Under the pieces are notes generated by a model. That model did no database searches, was not told the origin of the DNA, and saw only the letters and a program-made list of their open reading frames with translations. From the NCBI GenBank assembly GCA_018857735.1, contig JABMCL010003070.1, forward strand, positions 228,501 to 292,500: 64,000 nt of DNA, read 5' to 3'. This document shows, in pieces, positions 1-47,700 of this stretch. Made by a program: the position numbers and the translations under genes. How positions within the stretch are numbered: the stretch's first letter is position 1; every line of letters begins with the position of its first letter. This DNA is from Alviniconcha marisindica. Taxonomy: Eukaryota > Mollusca > Gastropoda > Provannidae.

Positions 1-34317
<34,317 letters not shown>

Positions 34318-34326
<9 letters not shown>

Positions 34327-35440
34327 GCAGGGAGACGCATCAGCAGGCAAGACCTGGAGCAGGGAGACACATCATTGTGCAAGACCTGGAGCAGGGGAGA
34401 CACATCACTGTGCAAGACATGGAGCAGGGAGACACATCATTGTGCAAGACCTGGAGCAGGGAGACACATTACTGTGGACGGAGCGGGGAGACACATCACT
34501 GTGCAAGACATGGACCGGGGAGACACATCACTGTGCAAGACATGGACCGGGGAGACACATCACTGTGCAAGACATGGACCGGGGAGACACATCACTGTGC
34601 AAGACATGGACCGGGGAGTCACATCAGTGGGCAATACACTGATCGGGAAACATATCAATGGACAGTACACTGATTAGGGAGACATCAGCAGGCAATACAC
34701 AGATTAGAGAGACACATTAATAGACAATACACTTATTAGGGATACATATCTAGGGATATATATCAACAGCTAGTACAGTGAGCAGGGAGACACGTCAGCA
34801 TGCAGTACACTGAGCAGGGAGACATGTCAATGTGCAAGACATGGACCAGGGAGACACATCAGCAGGCAATACACCGAACAGGGAAACACATCAGTAGGCA
34901 ATACACTGAGCAGGGAGACATATCAGCAGGCAGTACACTGAGCAGGGAGACATATCAGCAGACAATACACTGAGCAGGGAGACGCATCAACAGGCAATAC
35001 ACTGAGCAAGAAGACGCATCAGTGGGCAATATGCAAACTCACACTCTCATGGTGCTGTCTGCAGAGAAGGAAAATCATGGCCAATAGACAAGACACTGAG
35101 CAGGGAGACACATCAGCATTCAGTACACAAACTCACACTCTCATAGTGCAGTCTTTAAAAAGGAGAATTCCACAGTCAACAGGCAAGACACTGGGCAGGG
35201 AGACGCATCAGCACTCGGTGCACAAACTCGCTCTCTCATAGTGCGGCCTGTAGAAAGAATTCCACAGTCAACAGGCAAGACACTGAGCAGGGAGACGCAT
35301 CAGCACTCAGTGCACAACACTCTCATAGTGCTGTCTGTAAAAAAGGGAATTACACAGTCAACAGGCAAGACACTGAGCAGGGAGACGCATGAGCACTCAG
35401 AGCACAAACTCACACTCTGATAGCGCCGTCTGTAGAAAGA
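34318..35440. repeat. About 32-bp and longer repeats seeded at the stop codon (3' UTR)
   Basis: The coding end gtgcactgagcagggagacg continues as agcagggagacacatcactg + tgcaagacatgg units (34350-34620), then diverged units with caatacactgagcagggaga (34620-35030), then about 105-bp units ending in actctcatagtgctgtctgtag (35040-35440). Confidence 0.93.
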
Positions 35441-35444
35441 GAAT

Positions 35445-36060
35445 TCCATGGTTCTTTGATGATGTGTAAGGTTGCAAGAGACATCAAACCCACAGGCTTG
35501 GTTCTTTGATGAAGTGCAAGAGACTTCAAGCCTATCACTATTAGCTTGGTTCTTTGATGATGTGTGAGGTTGCAAGAGACATCAAACCCTCAGGCTTGGC
35601 TCTTTGACGATGTGCGAGACTGCAAGAGACATCAAACCCACCGGCTTGGTTCTTTGATGATGTGCGAGACTGCAAGAGACATCAAACCCACAAGCTCGGT
35701 TCTCTGATGGCGTGCGGGACTGCAAGAGACATCAAACCCACAGGCTTAGTTCTTTGATGACGTGTAAGGTTGCAAGAGACATCAAACCCACCAGTGTGGT
35801 TCTTTGATGACGTGTGAGGTTGCAAGAGACATCAAACCCACAGGCTTGGTTCATTGATGACATGCAAGAGACTTCAAGCCTATCACTATTAGCTTGGTTC
35901 TTTGATGGTTTGTGAGGTTGCAAGAGACGTCAAACCCTCAGGCTTGGTTCTTTGACGAAGCGCAAGAGACTTCAAGCCTATCACTATTAGCTTGGTTCTT
36001 CGATGATGTGTGAGGTTGCAAGAGACCTCAAATCCTCCATCTTGGTCCCTTGATGACCTT
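35445..36060. repeat. About 50-65-bp minisatellite, about 11 copies
   Basis: Unit ggttctttgatgatgtgtga + ggttgcaagagacatcaaac + ccacaggctt. Downstream of the 53BP1 stop, in 3' UTR or intergenic DNA. Confidence 0.95.
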
Positions 36061-36309
36061 ATGTGCCATGTTGATGTGGATGTGGACAGGCACAAGGTCG
36101 AGGAGAGTGGCACCATCCTGTTTGTTGAGGCAGCATTAATTCAAACTGTTTACTCTGTGCTGATCACGGCAGTGGCAAGTTGTTCTTTTCGTTCTTCCGC
36201 TTTGAAGTGAGCAGTTCACGCAGAAAAGGGATCACAGCAAACTTTGCTGAAGTTGCCTTAGCCCTGCACTTGTTGCTGAAGTGGAGTAGTGGGTCAGTAA
36301 CCTGGCCTT

Positions 36310-36985
36310 AGGTTGAATGACGAGTCTGAAAGCTACCTTTGTCTGACAGTGTGCAGCACTCAGTGACGCTTTGAAAGTTACGTTCATGAATCTTATCGTG
36401 TGCAGCATTCAGTAACGCTCTGAAAGTTACATCCGTCTGATGGTGTGCGGCAGTCAGTGAAGCTCTGAAAGTTATGTTCGTCTGGTGGTGTGTGGCGTTC
36501 AGTGAAGCTCTGAAAGTTACGTTTGTCAGATGGTGTGCGGCATTCAGTGAAGCTCCTGTACATTTGACAGTGTGCATGAATCTTATAGTGTGCAGCATTC
36601 AATAAAGCTCTGAAAGTTACATCCATCTGATGGTGTGTGGCATTCAGTGAAGCTCTGAAAGTTACGTTCGTCTGATGGTGTGTGGCGTTCAGTGAAGCTT
36701 TGAAAGTTACATTCGTCTGATGGTGTGTGGCGTTCAGTGAAGCTCTGAAAGTTACGTTCATCTGGTGGTGTGTGGCGTTCAGTGAAGCTCTGAAAGTTAC
36801 GTCTGTCTGGTGGTGTGTGGCATTCAGTGAAGCTCTGAAAGTTACGTTCGTCTGATGGTGTGTGGCGTTCAGTGAAGCTCTGAAAGTTATGTTCGTCTGA
36901 TGTTGTGTGGCGTTCAGTGAAGCTCTGAAAGTTACGTTTGTCAGATGGTGTGCGGCATTCAGTGAAGCTCCTGTACATTTGACAG
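36310..36985. repeat. 45-bp minisatellite, about 15 copies
   Basis: Unit ctctgaaagttacgttcgtc + tgatggtgtgtggcgttcag + tgaag. 45 bp is a multiple of 3, so the minus strand stays open for over 120 codons; not a gene. Confidence 0.95.
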
Positions 36986-37520
36986 TCGGCTCAACATTGG
37001 ATCCTGGGAAACTGCTTCTGATGGCTATCCAGGCCTGATGTTTGCGACTTTGTTCTAGTAGTGTGCTACAAAAGACCAGACTTTATCATCACGGACATTT
37101 ACATCAAATCAGATTTTTATAGATCATGTTGTGAACAGTTTGTAAGTTCTGTCTGTGTACTTAAAGATCAAACGAGATTCTTATAGATCATTATTCATAT
37201 TGTGAACAGTTTGTAAGCTCTGTTTGTGCTTTCAGATCAGACCAGATTCTTATAGATTGTATTGTTCGGAGTTAGCATGTTCTGTGCGCTAATGGCTGAA
37301 CAAATTGAACTTTGTGATTTTCGTGACGTTAAACAGTGCACGTCTTCGTTTTGTCCAGCTTTAAGAAAGTATATCGGTTGCACATCTTATAAATGCTTAA
37401 CTTCTTTTGCTGTCGCTTTCTGTAGTCATTTATGTATGTGAGTGCCTCCAGATGTTGTACTTTTGTGAAAATAGTGGCTGGCTCTGGACAGGAAAATGGT
37501 TGAAGAACTGAATGGGGTGT
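36986..37520. other. Unique segment between arrays
   Basis: Contains a short diverged duplication (cagatttttatagatcat and cagattcttatagat, 37110-37260). No coding evidence. Confidence 0.5.
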
Positions 37521-37524
37521 CATG

Positions 37525-39545
37525 ACAAAGATGTAGTTCTGACTGGCTTTCTGGGGTGACATGAAACAGTACAGTTGACTGTTGCATTTGTGACTGGCTT
37601 TCTGCAGTGACATGAAACAGTACAGTTGACTGTTGCATTTGTGACTGGCTTTCTGCGGTGACTGAAACAGATGATTGTTGCAGTCGTGATTGGCTTTCTG
37701 GGGTGACATGAAACAGTACAGTTGACTTGCGGTTGTGACTGGCTTTTGGGGGTGACTGAAACAGATGATTGTCACAGTTGTGACTGGCTTTCTGGGATGA
37801 TGTGAAACAGTTTACAGTAGCAGTTTTGACTGGCTTTCTGGGGTGGGGGGTGATGCGAAATTGTCGACTGTTGCAGTTCTGACTGGTTTTCTGGGGTGAC
37901 ATGAAACAGTTTACAGTAGCAGTTTTGACTGGCTTTCTGGGGTGGTGGGTGATGCGAAATTGTTGACTGTTACAGTTCGGACTGGTTTTCTGGGGTGACA
38001 TGAAACAGCCAACAGTTCTGAATGGCTTGATGGTATGATGTGAAACAGTTGTCATTGGCTGTTGCAGTTCTGACTGGCTTCTTGGGGTGACATATAACAG
38101 TTGACAGTTGCAGTTCTGACTGGCTTCCTGGGGTGACATATAACAGTTGACAGTTGCAGTTCTGACTGGCTTTCTGGGTGATGTAAAACAGTTGTAGTTC
38201 TGACTGGCTTTCTGTGTGACGTAAAATAGTTGTAGTTCTGACTGGCTTTCTGTGTGACGTAAAATAGTTGTAGTTCTGACTGGCTTTCTGGGTGATGTAA
38301 AACAGTTGTAGTTCTGACTGGCTTTCTGTGTGACGTAAAATAGTTGTAGTTCTGACTGGCTTTCTGTGTGACGTAAAATAGTTGTAGTTCTGACTGGCTT
38401 TCTGGGTGGCGTAAAACAGTTGTAGTTCTGACTGGCTTTCTGGGTGGCGTAAAACAGTTGTAGTTTTGACTGGCTTTCTGGGTGGCGTGAAACAGTTGCA
38501 GTTTTGACTGGCTTTCTGGGTGACGTGAAACAGTTGTAGTTCTGACTGGCTTTCTGGGTGACGTGAAACAGTTGTAGTTCTGACTGGCTTTCTGGGTGAC
38601 GTGACAGTTGTAGTTCTGACTGGCTTTCTGGGTGACGTGAACAGTTGTAGTTCTGACTGGCTTTCTGGGTGACGTGACAGTTGTAGTTCTGACTGGCTTT
38701 CTGGGTGACGTGACAGTTGTAGTTCTGACTGGCTTTCTGGGTGACGTGAAACAGTTGTAGTTCTGACTGGCTTTCTGGGTGACGTGACAGTTGTAGTTCT
38801 GACTGGCTTTCTGGGTGACGTGAAACAGTTGTAGTTCTGACTGGCTTTCTGGGTGACGTGAAACAGTTGTAGTTCTGACTGGCTTTCTGGGTGACGTGAC
38901 AGTTGTAGTTCTGACTGGCTTTCTGGGTGACGTGACAGTTGTAGTTCTGACTGGCTTTCTGGGTGACGTGACAGTTGTAGTTCTGACTGGCTTTCTGGGT
39001 GACGTGAAACAGTTGTAGTTCTGACTGGCTTTCTGGGTGACGTGAAACAGTTGTAGTTCTGACTGGCTTTCTGGGTGACGTGACAGTTGTAGTTCTGACT
39101 GGCTTTCTGGGTGACGTGAACAGTTGAGTTCTGACTGGCTTTCTGGGTGACGTGAACAGTTGTAGTTCTGACTGGCTTTCTGGGTGACGTGAAACAGTTG
39201 TAGTTCTGACTGGCTTTCTGGGTGACGTGAAACAGTTGTAGTTCTGACTGGCTTTCTGGGTGACGTGACAGTTGTAGTTCTGACTGGCTTTCTGGGTGAC
39301 ATGACAGTTGTAGTTCTGACTGGCTTTCTGGGTGACGTGAAACAGTTGTAGTTCTGACTGGCTTTCTGGGTGACGTGAAACAGTTGCAGTTCTGACTGGC
39401 TTTCTGGTGTGATGTGAAACAGTTGGTAGTTTCGACTGGCTTTCACTAGTTTCAGGGTTGATGTAAAACAACTGCAGTTCTGACTGGCTTTCTGGGGTGA
39501 TGTGAAACAACTGTAGTTCTGAATGGCTTTGTGAATGATTTGTAG
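37525..39545. repeat. 38-bp minisatellite, about 2 kb, some 50 copies
   Basis: Unit ttgtagttctgactggcttt + ctgggtgacgtgaaacag with 33-36-bp deletion variants. Ends (37525-38160 and 39400-39545) are diverged, the centre near identical, as in slippage-driven arrays. The minus strand is open for 708 codons (37426-39552) with a repeated Ser/Gln/Thr peptide in all frames. Confidence 0.97.
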
Positions 39546-40530
<985 letters not shown>

Positions 40531-40531
40531 T

Positions 40532-40853
40532 AAACACAAAAAGGTTCAAACGAACGTTTATTTATTTTAACACGGACACACAGCATGCAAAATTTCGGGG
40601 AAATCCCCTTTATTAAGCTACAAAACGACACTTAAACAACAGATAAAGGGTAAAAAATGATGATGAAAAAAAGAAAGAAAAAAACTCAACCAAAACAAAG
40701 TTTGTTTTTTTCTTTCTTCATTTTTCATAGTTTTTGACCATTTATCTGTTGTTTAAATGTCGTTTTGTGGCTTGATAAAGGTGATTTCCCTGAAAATTTG
40801 CATGTTAAAATAAATAAGCGATCATTTGAACCTTTTTGTGTTTGGATCTTGTT
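40532..40853. mobile_element. Hairpin element B, full-length (MITE-like palindrome)
   Basis: aaacacaaaaaggttcaaac at the left pairs with gtttgaac-type sequence tttgaacctttttgtgttt at the right, and internal blocks (atttcggggaaatcccctt and tttccctgaaaattt; acgacacttaaacaacag and ctgttgtttaaatgtcgtt) also pair. Near-perfect arms of about 155 bp, no ORF. Partial copies at 503-580 and 19011-19190. Confidence 0.88.
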
Positions 40854-41329
40854 TTAGAATGCCAGCAGTCATTCTGTTTTGGATTTTTTTTAAAATGGGT
40901 TTGTTATGTATACATGTGAGCCACTGAATGTTTTCTTCACGTCAGTCATTTTTCAAAGTCAGTTTCCTTGTTTCGGTGGCTACTGTTTGTACAAGAATTT
41001 ATTGTAAAAGAAGCAGATTGTTTGCTTTTGCTTGTATGTTTGTTTGCTTTTGTTTGTACTTTGTACAATTGTGTTGTATGTTGCAATTTATTTGTTTTCA
41101 TCTTTGTGTTTGTTATGAATTCAACGTGCATGTTTTTTGTGGAACAAGAAATCCATGACTTGATTTTACAGTAAAGTGTATGCACAGCTGTGAATGTGTC
41201 GAGCTTTATTCTTGCTTGTATCAGCGTGGAACCAACCAGTGACCACTGCCATGATGTTATGAGCTGACGAGAATCAAATTACTTATTTGTGTTGAGGAAA
41301 GAAAAAAAGAAGAAAAAGACTGAAGGAAT

Positions 41330-41835
41330 AAAAACCGTTGGGAATAAAGGGCGGTTTGGGAGGGGGTACAGTACACAGCACTGAGACAGTGAGGCAAAAG
41401 GTTGAGGAGTGGATGTGTACTGGAGGGGGGGGTTGTGATGGTACAGCACAGACGGTGAGACGAGAGATGGTGTGTATGGACTGGCGGGGAGGCGGGGGAC
41501 AGCACAGGACTGGAGAAGCGAGAGATGGGGTGTATGGACTGGCCAAGGGAGGGGGTTGATGGTACAGCACAGAGACGGTGAGAGCGAGAGATGGGTGTGT
41601 ATGGAGGGCCAAGGGAGGCGGGGACGGGACAGCACAGAGACGGTGAGAAGCGAGAGATTGGGTGTATGGACTGGCCGCGGGGGACAGCACAGAGACAATG
41701 AGGCAAAAGGCTTGAGGTGGGTGGGAATGGACGGGGGACAGAGACAGTGAGAGTGGTGGAGAGGTGGGGGTGTGTACGGACAGAGGGGGTCAGGACAGAG
41801 ACTGTGAGAGGCAAAAGACGGAGAGGGGGTTAGTC
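41330..41835. repeat. About 60-bp G-rich minisatellite, about 8 copies
   Basis: Recurring gagagatggggtgtatggac + tggc and gggacagcacagagacggtgag. Both strands have spurious Pro/Ser or Gly-rich ORFs. Confidence 0.92.
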
Positions 41836-41924
41836 CACTGACGGATAGAAATTCTCACAGAGCCATTAACCCTGTCATTGGCGCAGCCGGTAAACTTGGG
41901 CTGAAAAGCAAGCAAGCAAGCACG

Positions 41925-41940
41925 CACACACACACACACA

Positions 41941-41986
<46 letters not shown>
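41925..41986. repeat. (CA)n microsatellite
   Basis: Simple repeat. A second CA/CG-rich tract with poly-C occurs at 42411-42480. Confidence 0.97.
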
Positions 41987-41988
<2 letters not shown>

Positions 41989-42793
41989 ATATTTTCGGCC
42001 CTATAACAAATCTGATTTAAATAGTGTGCGTTTTGGTGAAAATCCTTTCACGTGCTAGTGCGAAAAAGAAAACCCAAAGGCTTAACACAGAGTTCACTCC
42101 GAAGAGGAAACTGCGATGACCGACATCACAGCTGACTAAAGGGTGGGGGGAGGGGGGACTAAACGGTACACTGTCATCACCAGAATGATTCTCACATTAA
42201 AAAGATGGGCAGCGGTGAAAGCCATCTTAATGTTTCCGTTAACTGTGAGGGGCAGTCACAAAGGCAGTGTCCATAAACCACAACTTTAAAGATCAACGAT
42301 AGAGTGAATCACTGAATGTCTGTGTGTCACGTGCGTAAGAGAGTGTGCACGTGACATAAACATAAACGTGCGGGCTAAGGAACGCACGTAGTGCGCGCGA
42401 GCTGTTATACCTCCCCCCCCCCCCCCCCACACACACACCACACCGTGAACACACACGCACGCACGCACACACACACCACCGCCACCACCACCACGATCCA
42501 AATCTGCACTCACGCTCGCACTCACACATACACGCACGCTACCATAGTTGGGACCGGTTAGCCACCGCCGCAGGGTATATAATCACCACACAAGGGACTG
42601 AGTTAATTCACATAGTTCAGGAGCTGTGTGAGAGTCGAGGTGGCCGTCCTGAGCTGTCCGTCCTAACGACTGAGCCTTCTGGTTTCCGTGGACGTAAAGC
42701 TATATTGAACCATGCTTCGGCATTGGTCTCAGCTTGTCCCTAATGTGTCAACTGACATCTGAGGACATTAAGCAACACTACCTACCTACCTAC

Positions 42794-42893
42794 TGAGTTA
42801 ATTAGCGCTCGAAAGACGTCACACAAGTACAACAACAAAGACCTGAGTCGCCTACGGTAACTCTCACCTGGCAAGCGTGTAAATACTGAATAA
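42794..42893. mobile_element. Hairpin element A, left-arm fragment
   Basis: gagttaattagcgctcgaaa + gacgtcacacaagtacaaca + acaaagacctgagtcgcc, then ctctcacctggcaagcgtgtaaatac, matches the left arm of the 6019 copy. Only one arm is present. Confidence 0.85.
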
Positions 42894-43115
42894 AATAACA
42901 AACTTGAAAAGAAGAAGAGGAAGCCAGTCCCCAAAATGCGGAGTGGCATAATAATCAGATATTAATTGTGGCCACTAGAGTCTCTGATCAACTTTCGACC
43001 ACGCTCAAATCGGACTGACTACCCCGCGGCGGCCATCACTTGAGTCGATGCCGTATAGGCACAAACCACAAACTATGATGTCACCGTCGAATACAGAGTC
43101 AGAATAGAAAAGAGC

Positions 43116-43232
43116 AAGTTTGAAACCTACATTACACGATCTGTGGCTCGATGGTGACACCACGGTCTGTGGTTTTCCATAGCAACTGGTCGTACATCAA
43201 GCAGGCAGACGTCCGTTATCGAAAGTGGAAGA
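43116..43232. repeat. Dispersed repeat C, copy 1
   Basis: gaaacctacattacacgatc to caagcaggcagacgtccgtt, about 80% like 45036-45150 in LRRC28 intron 1. It lies in the presumed 5' flank of LRRC28. Family unknown. Confidence 0.7.
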
Positions 43233-43400
43233 AGTGTCCATGGCTGTTCCAATTACGGATTTTACTTTGGGAATCCCAACTGGAGCATATCGGTTTTTAA
43301 ACCGTTTGAGAACATTGAACGAACAGAGCTAAATGCGGACCTGGCGCTGGCGGTCTGCAATTTTACGTTTTTTATGCTGGTGGTAAAAAAACAACAACAC

Positions 43401-43436
43401 TAAAATGGCCAAGCCAGAAATATTGGAGGACAAGAG
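43401..43436 (+). promoter_or_regulatory. Possible LRRC28 5' UTR exon with short upstream ORF
   Basis: An ATG at 43405 opens a short frame (MAKPEILEDK) ending at a donor-like gtaacg at 43437. Joined to the acceptor at 44513 it gives AG|G TGA, an 11-codon upstream ORF ending before the LRRC28 start. The DNA 5' of it is relatively CpG-rich (ccgcggcggcc at 43024). The exon's 5' end is not visible. Confidence 0.3.
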
Positions 43437-44170
43437 GTAACGTAACTGAACTATTAAAATCGCGTTTTCTCCGGGGTTTTTCCTACCTCCCCCCCACTTT
43501 GGTGTTTATGCCGTAAAGTGGTTTTAGATGCATCTGTTGACTCATTTGATGCTCCGACTCTCACACTCACAGCTATAATATTAATAAACCCAGAGCTGCA
43601 ACCAGGCTGTATCTAGAGACTTGTGAGAACACCGTTCCTACTAATTTTTAAATGATAAAATGTGCACATTAAAAAAATTATGTTTGATATACAATGATAA
43701 GTGAAATAATTGTACTGTAAACTATTATTAGTAGTATAAGTAGTAGTAATCGTACTAGCACTAGCAGAAAGAAGATGAACTCTTCAAAACATTAAGTGAT
43801 TAACACAGATCAGCATTGGGAACATAACTGTATTCTGTACAAAAGTAACAAGAAAATAATTGAATAAACCAGGACAAGCAGCACAAAAACAAGAAGAGGC
43901 CTTTTTATCTTGAGCAGTGCAAGAGCTCATTCTTCTTAAGAACTTGCTGATTGGAACAAGCTGGAAGACAGTGATCACTGGCAACACTGCAGACTCTGCC
44001 ACTGCATTTTCATCAGCAGTAGGCACAGTGCTACAAGCCACAAGGGGCTGCCTCCCACACATAGGCAGCCAGAGTGATTTTGTTGTTGTTGGCCAGCTTA
44101 TAATAAGGCATGTACAATAACAAACTGTACTGATTACTCCTTTTAAACTAAAATACATGTTTTATTTTGC

Positions 44171-44297
<127 letters not shown>

Positions 44298-44513
44298 ATA
44301 TATGTGCATACATACATATTCCATAAGGAAAGGCCCAATGGCTGCACATTTAATCACTCTCTTGTGTGTGCATCACAGACCATTTTGTCACACTGATTCT
44401 GGTGACAAAACGTGCTGGGGTTACAAAATGTGCAGCAACAGTTGCTCTTTCACATGTACGCATGTAGCTCTACACTTATGATAATGTTTACTTTAAGTTT
44501 TCGACTATTTTAG

Positions 44514-44746
44514 GTGAGTTCAACTTTGAAATGGCAGAGGACCAGTCAACGCCAGCAGCAGACATGCCTGCTGTTATTGTGGAATCCAACAACACAGGAG
44601 ATAGTGCAACACTGACACAGCTAAATGGAGATGCAATGTATCTGAATTATCGCCAGCTTCAGTCCCTGCCGCTGTGGCTCTTTGACGCCAGTGTTTGTTC
44701 AGCGCTGCATCGTCTGTACCTCAAATACAACCTCCTCCAGTCTGTG
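44514..44746 (+). CDS. LRRC28: LRRC28 exon with start codon
   Basis: Acceptor cgactattttag, donor gtaatc. Start ATG at 44531 (context gaaATGg, purine at -3). 72 codons: acidic 35-residue leader, then MYLNYRQLQSLPLWLFDAS and LYLKYNLLQSV, the first LRR. Confidence 0.92.
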
Positions 44747-47700
44747 GTAATCTGAAGACAACAAAACCTGTTCTATGTTTTTTGAGTGTGACTGTTTTTT
44801 TTGCTGCTGATGTCTTCACTGGTGTTTGTTCAGGGAAGAGGGAAGAGATTAGGAGAGAGGGAGACAGGGTTTGTGTTAACTGGTAATTTCTGGTATTTTG
44901 CCAGTTAAGATCAGCGTGTACTGGAAAACAGTTTGGCAATTGGTTAGACATGAAAGGTAAAAGCTCTAAGAACAATTCGGCAATTGGCTAGACATGAAAG
45001 GTAAAAGCTCTAAGAATAGATCGCCATTTGTGAATAGAGCAAACCTACTTTACATGATCAGTTGCTCAACGGTGACATCATGGTCTGTGGTTTCCAGTAG
45101 CAACTGATTGTACATCATGCAGGCATATATAACTGTGATTGAAAATGGACCATAGCATTTACAGAAGTAGAAATTTGTTGTAGATCTATGATTTTGCTTG
45201 TTTCTTCTTCTTAAAAAAGAAAAAGAAAAAAAGTCTTTAAGTGTAAGTGTGCTGATGTCTGTAATTAGTGCAAATCTCATCTTTGATTTTGCAGCCACCA
45301 GAGATCAAAATGCTCTGCCATTTAACAGAATTGTAAGTTTTGATCTGGGGTTCATGTCAATTTCTTCTGTCTTCCTTTTGTCTCCCCCCCCCCTCCCCCG
45401 TCTCCCCCCCCCCCCATTACATAGCTGTCAACCCCTATTAGGAGTAAACCTTAGTCCAGAGTTTGTGAACCTGTATTTCCCTTATGCAGGCTGGGGTCTT
45501 TTGTTTTTTTCACTGGTACCAGCGGCATTTTGAATTCCAATCAGCACGTGTGGCAGTGGAAGGAAGAAGCAATGTTGTGCTAAATATGCACGTACAACTT
45601 CAAATCTCACGTCTGATTGCTTAACATATTGCACTAGGCCAGCCAGTGTGCATTTGGTGATGGCATTCATTGGCTGCTTGTTTGACAGTTTTTCAGTCTT
45701 TTCGCTCAGTTTAAAACAGCAACAAAATCTCATGAAAATTATGTTTTCCTGTGTCCATTTTCCTGTATGGCCATATCCCCCCCAAAATAAAAAACCCAAA
45801 ACAAACAAAAACTGTATTTTATACTGGTAAACTGTATGGGTTGACAGGTATGCCATTACATTCCTTTTGTGTGCCTGTGCATGTGTTTGTGCATGCAGGT
45901 GGAATGCAACATTGTGTTTATTATTTTTGAGGTTCTATGTATACATTTTTGTTGATCTTGTAAAGTGCAGTGGTGATATACCATGCTATAGAAATGACGG
46001 CAAGTACTATTATTAATTAAAACTGTTGTTTCAAACGGGCTGCCCAGAAGAAAATAAAGGAAACTTTAGCACCTGATTTGTGAGCAAAATTTACATTTAT
46101 GCAAATAATCAGTCTGTTTCCAGTGAGTTTGTTTAGTTGAATTTCATGATTTACTGTCAATTTTTCCCTTTTTTTTCTTTTCTTTTTTCATATTTCTTTT
46201 TTTAGCATTCTTGAAATAGCATTTCAAGCAGACTATATCTGTTTTTTAAAGTTTTATTCTACCAGATCAGATTCTAAGCGCACAGTTCTGATTCACAAAG
46301 TGAGGTTAGCGTACAATGTCCTTAATTTCGGGGGGGGGGGGGGGGGGGGGGGGGGGAGAGCTTCAACCACAGAACTGGTGATCACACATGGAAGGATATA
46401 ATACCTCAACAGGTGTCTTGATTACTGCAGAAATGCATGTGGTAATAAAATGATGAGCTGTTTGTCCTCTGTAGTTACCAGAGTTAGCTACAATTATCTG
46501 CCAAAACAAAGTTGACAAAGTAAACATGGTGCTTAACATCCACAGCTACAAAACTAACAGCAGGCTGTTTATATATATATATATATACATATGTAAAAGA
46601 TGTGTCATACATTATGATTAAGACATGACACAGTCCATCTGTGTGTGCATAATTAATTCACGTGTTTGTTTGTGCCCCATATTGTAAGTGTTTGTGCCCC
46701 ATATTGTAAGTGTAAGTGTAGTCTTAGTTGAGCATCATTAATTCCCTTTGACATGAATCTGAAACAGAACGAGGCCAAGAGTGCTCATGCAGAATCAAGA
46801 CACAGGTGAGTTAATTAGCGCTTGATATACATGAAAATGAAGCACTAATTGATTCTGGGAGTTAATTAGTGGTCGATATACATAACCCAAAGTTGTTGTA
46901 TTTGTGTTACGTATATTAACTCCCTTGTGTGTTCATTTCCATTTGACATGGTTGGTTGTGTCCTATGGTGTAATTGTGATCTGAATTGAATGTTAATTTG
47001 CTGCTTTGATTCCCAGAATATTTTGTTTTCAGGTACCTAAGCAACAATGCCCTGAAAACATTACCTGAAGGTATGTCTCCACTTTGTAATTTTTATAGGA
47101 GCTTAATTTTTACCTCACAGTGTGTTTTGTTGAAGCTGTAAATTTTAAAGAAGCTTTCTACCTCACAATGTGATTTGCCTTAGAATAGGACAGCAGAAAT
47201 GAAACAAAAACAAAACAACAACAACAACAACAACACCCCCCCAACACACACAGGCACAGACAGACAAACAGACACACACACACACACATGCATGCATGCA
47301 CACATGCACACATGCACGTATGCATGCGCACACACACACACACAACCCCACACTGTAATTATAAATTAAGAACTGTTTGAAATCTAAAAAGCATGTTTGA
47401 TTTTACACTGAATTTGTGCATGCGTGCATGTGTGTGTGTGCCCGTGTGTGTGTGTCTGCGTGCATGTGTGTGTGTGTGTGTTCATGTGTAAATGACAGAA
47501 CTGGGTGAGCTGACACAGCTAGAGCTGCTTGGAGTCAGTGATAACCAGCTGACATCTTTCCCAGAATGCATCTGTCGTCTTCGTAACCTCAGACGTCTGC
47601 AGATTTCCAGGAACAAACTCCGGCAGCTACCAGCTGGTGTGTATCTCAATCATAGTTAGTGGAAGGGTTAAAAAAAAAAAAAAGCAACACAAAACACTGT

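Noticed and set aside
42286..42537. Minus-strand Cys/Val/Gly frames
   Set aside because: GT/GGT simple repeats next to poly-C.
43784..44158. Minus-strand 124-codon frame with several Cys (SCFCAACPG), faintly like the C-terminal Cys motif of piggyBac-type transposases
   Set aside because: Similarity is limited to a few Cys and Lys, with no catalytic domain or terminal repeats seen. A protein search would decide.
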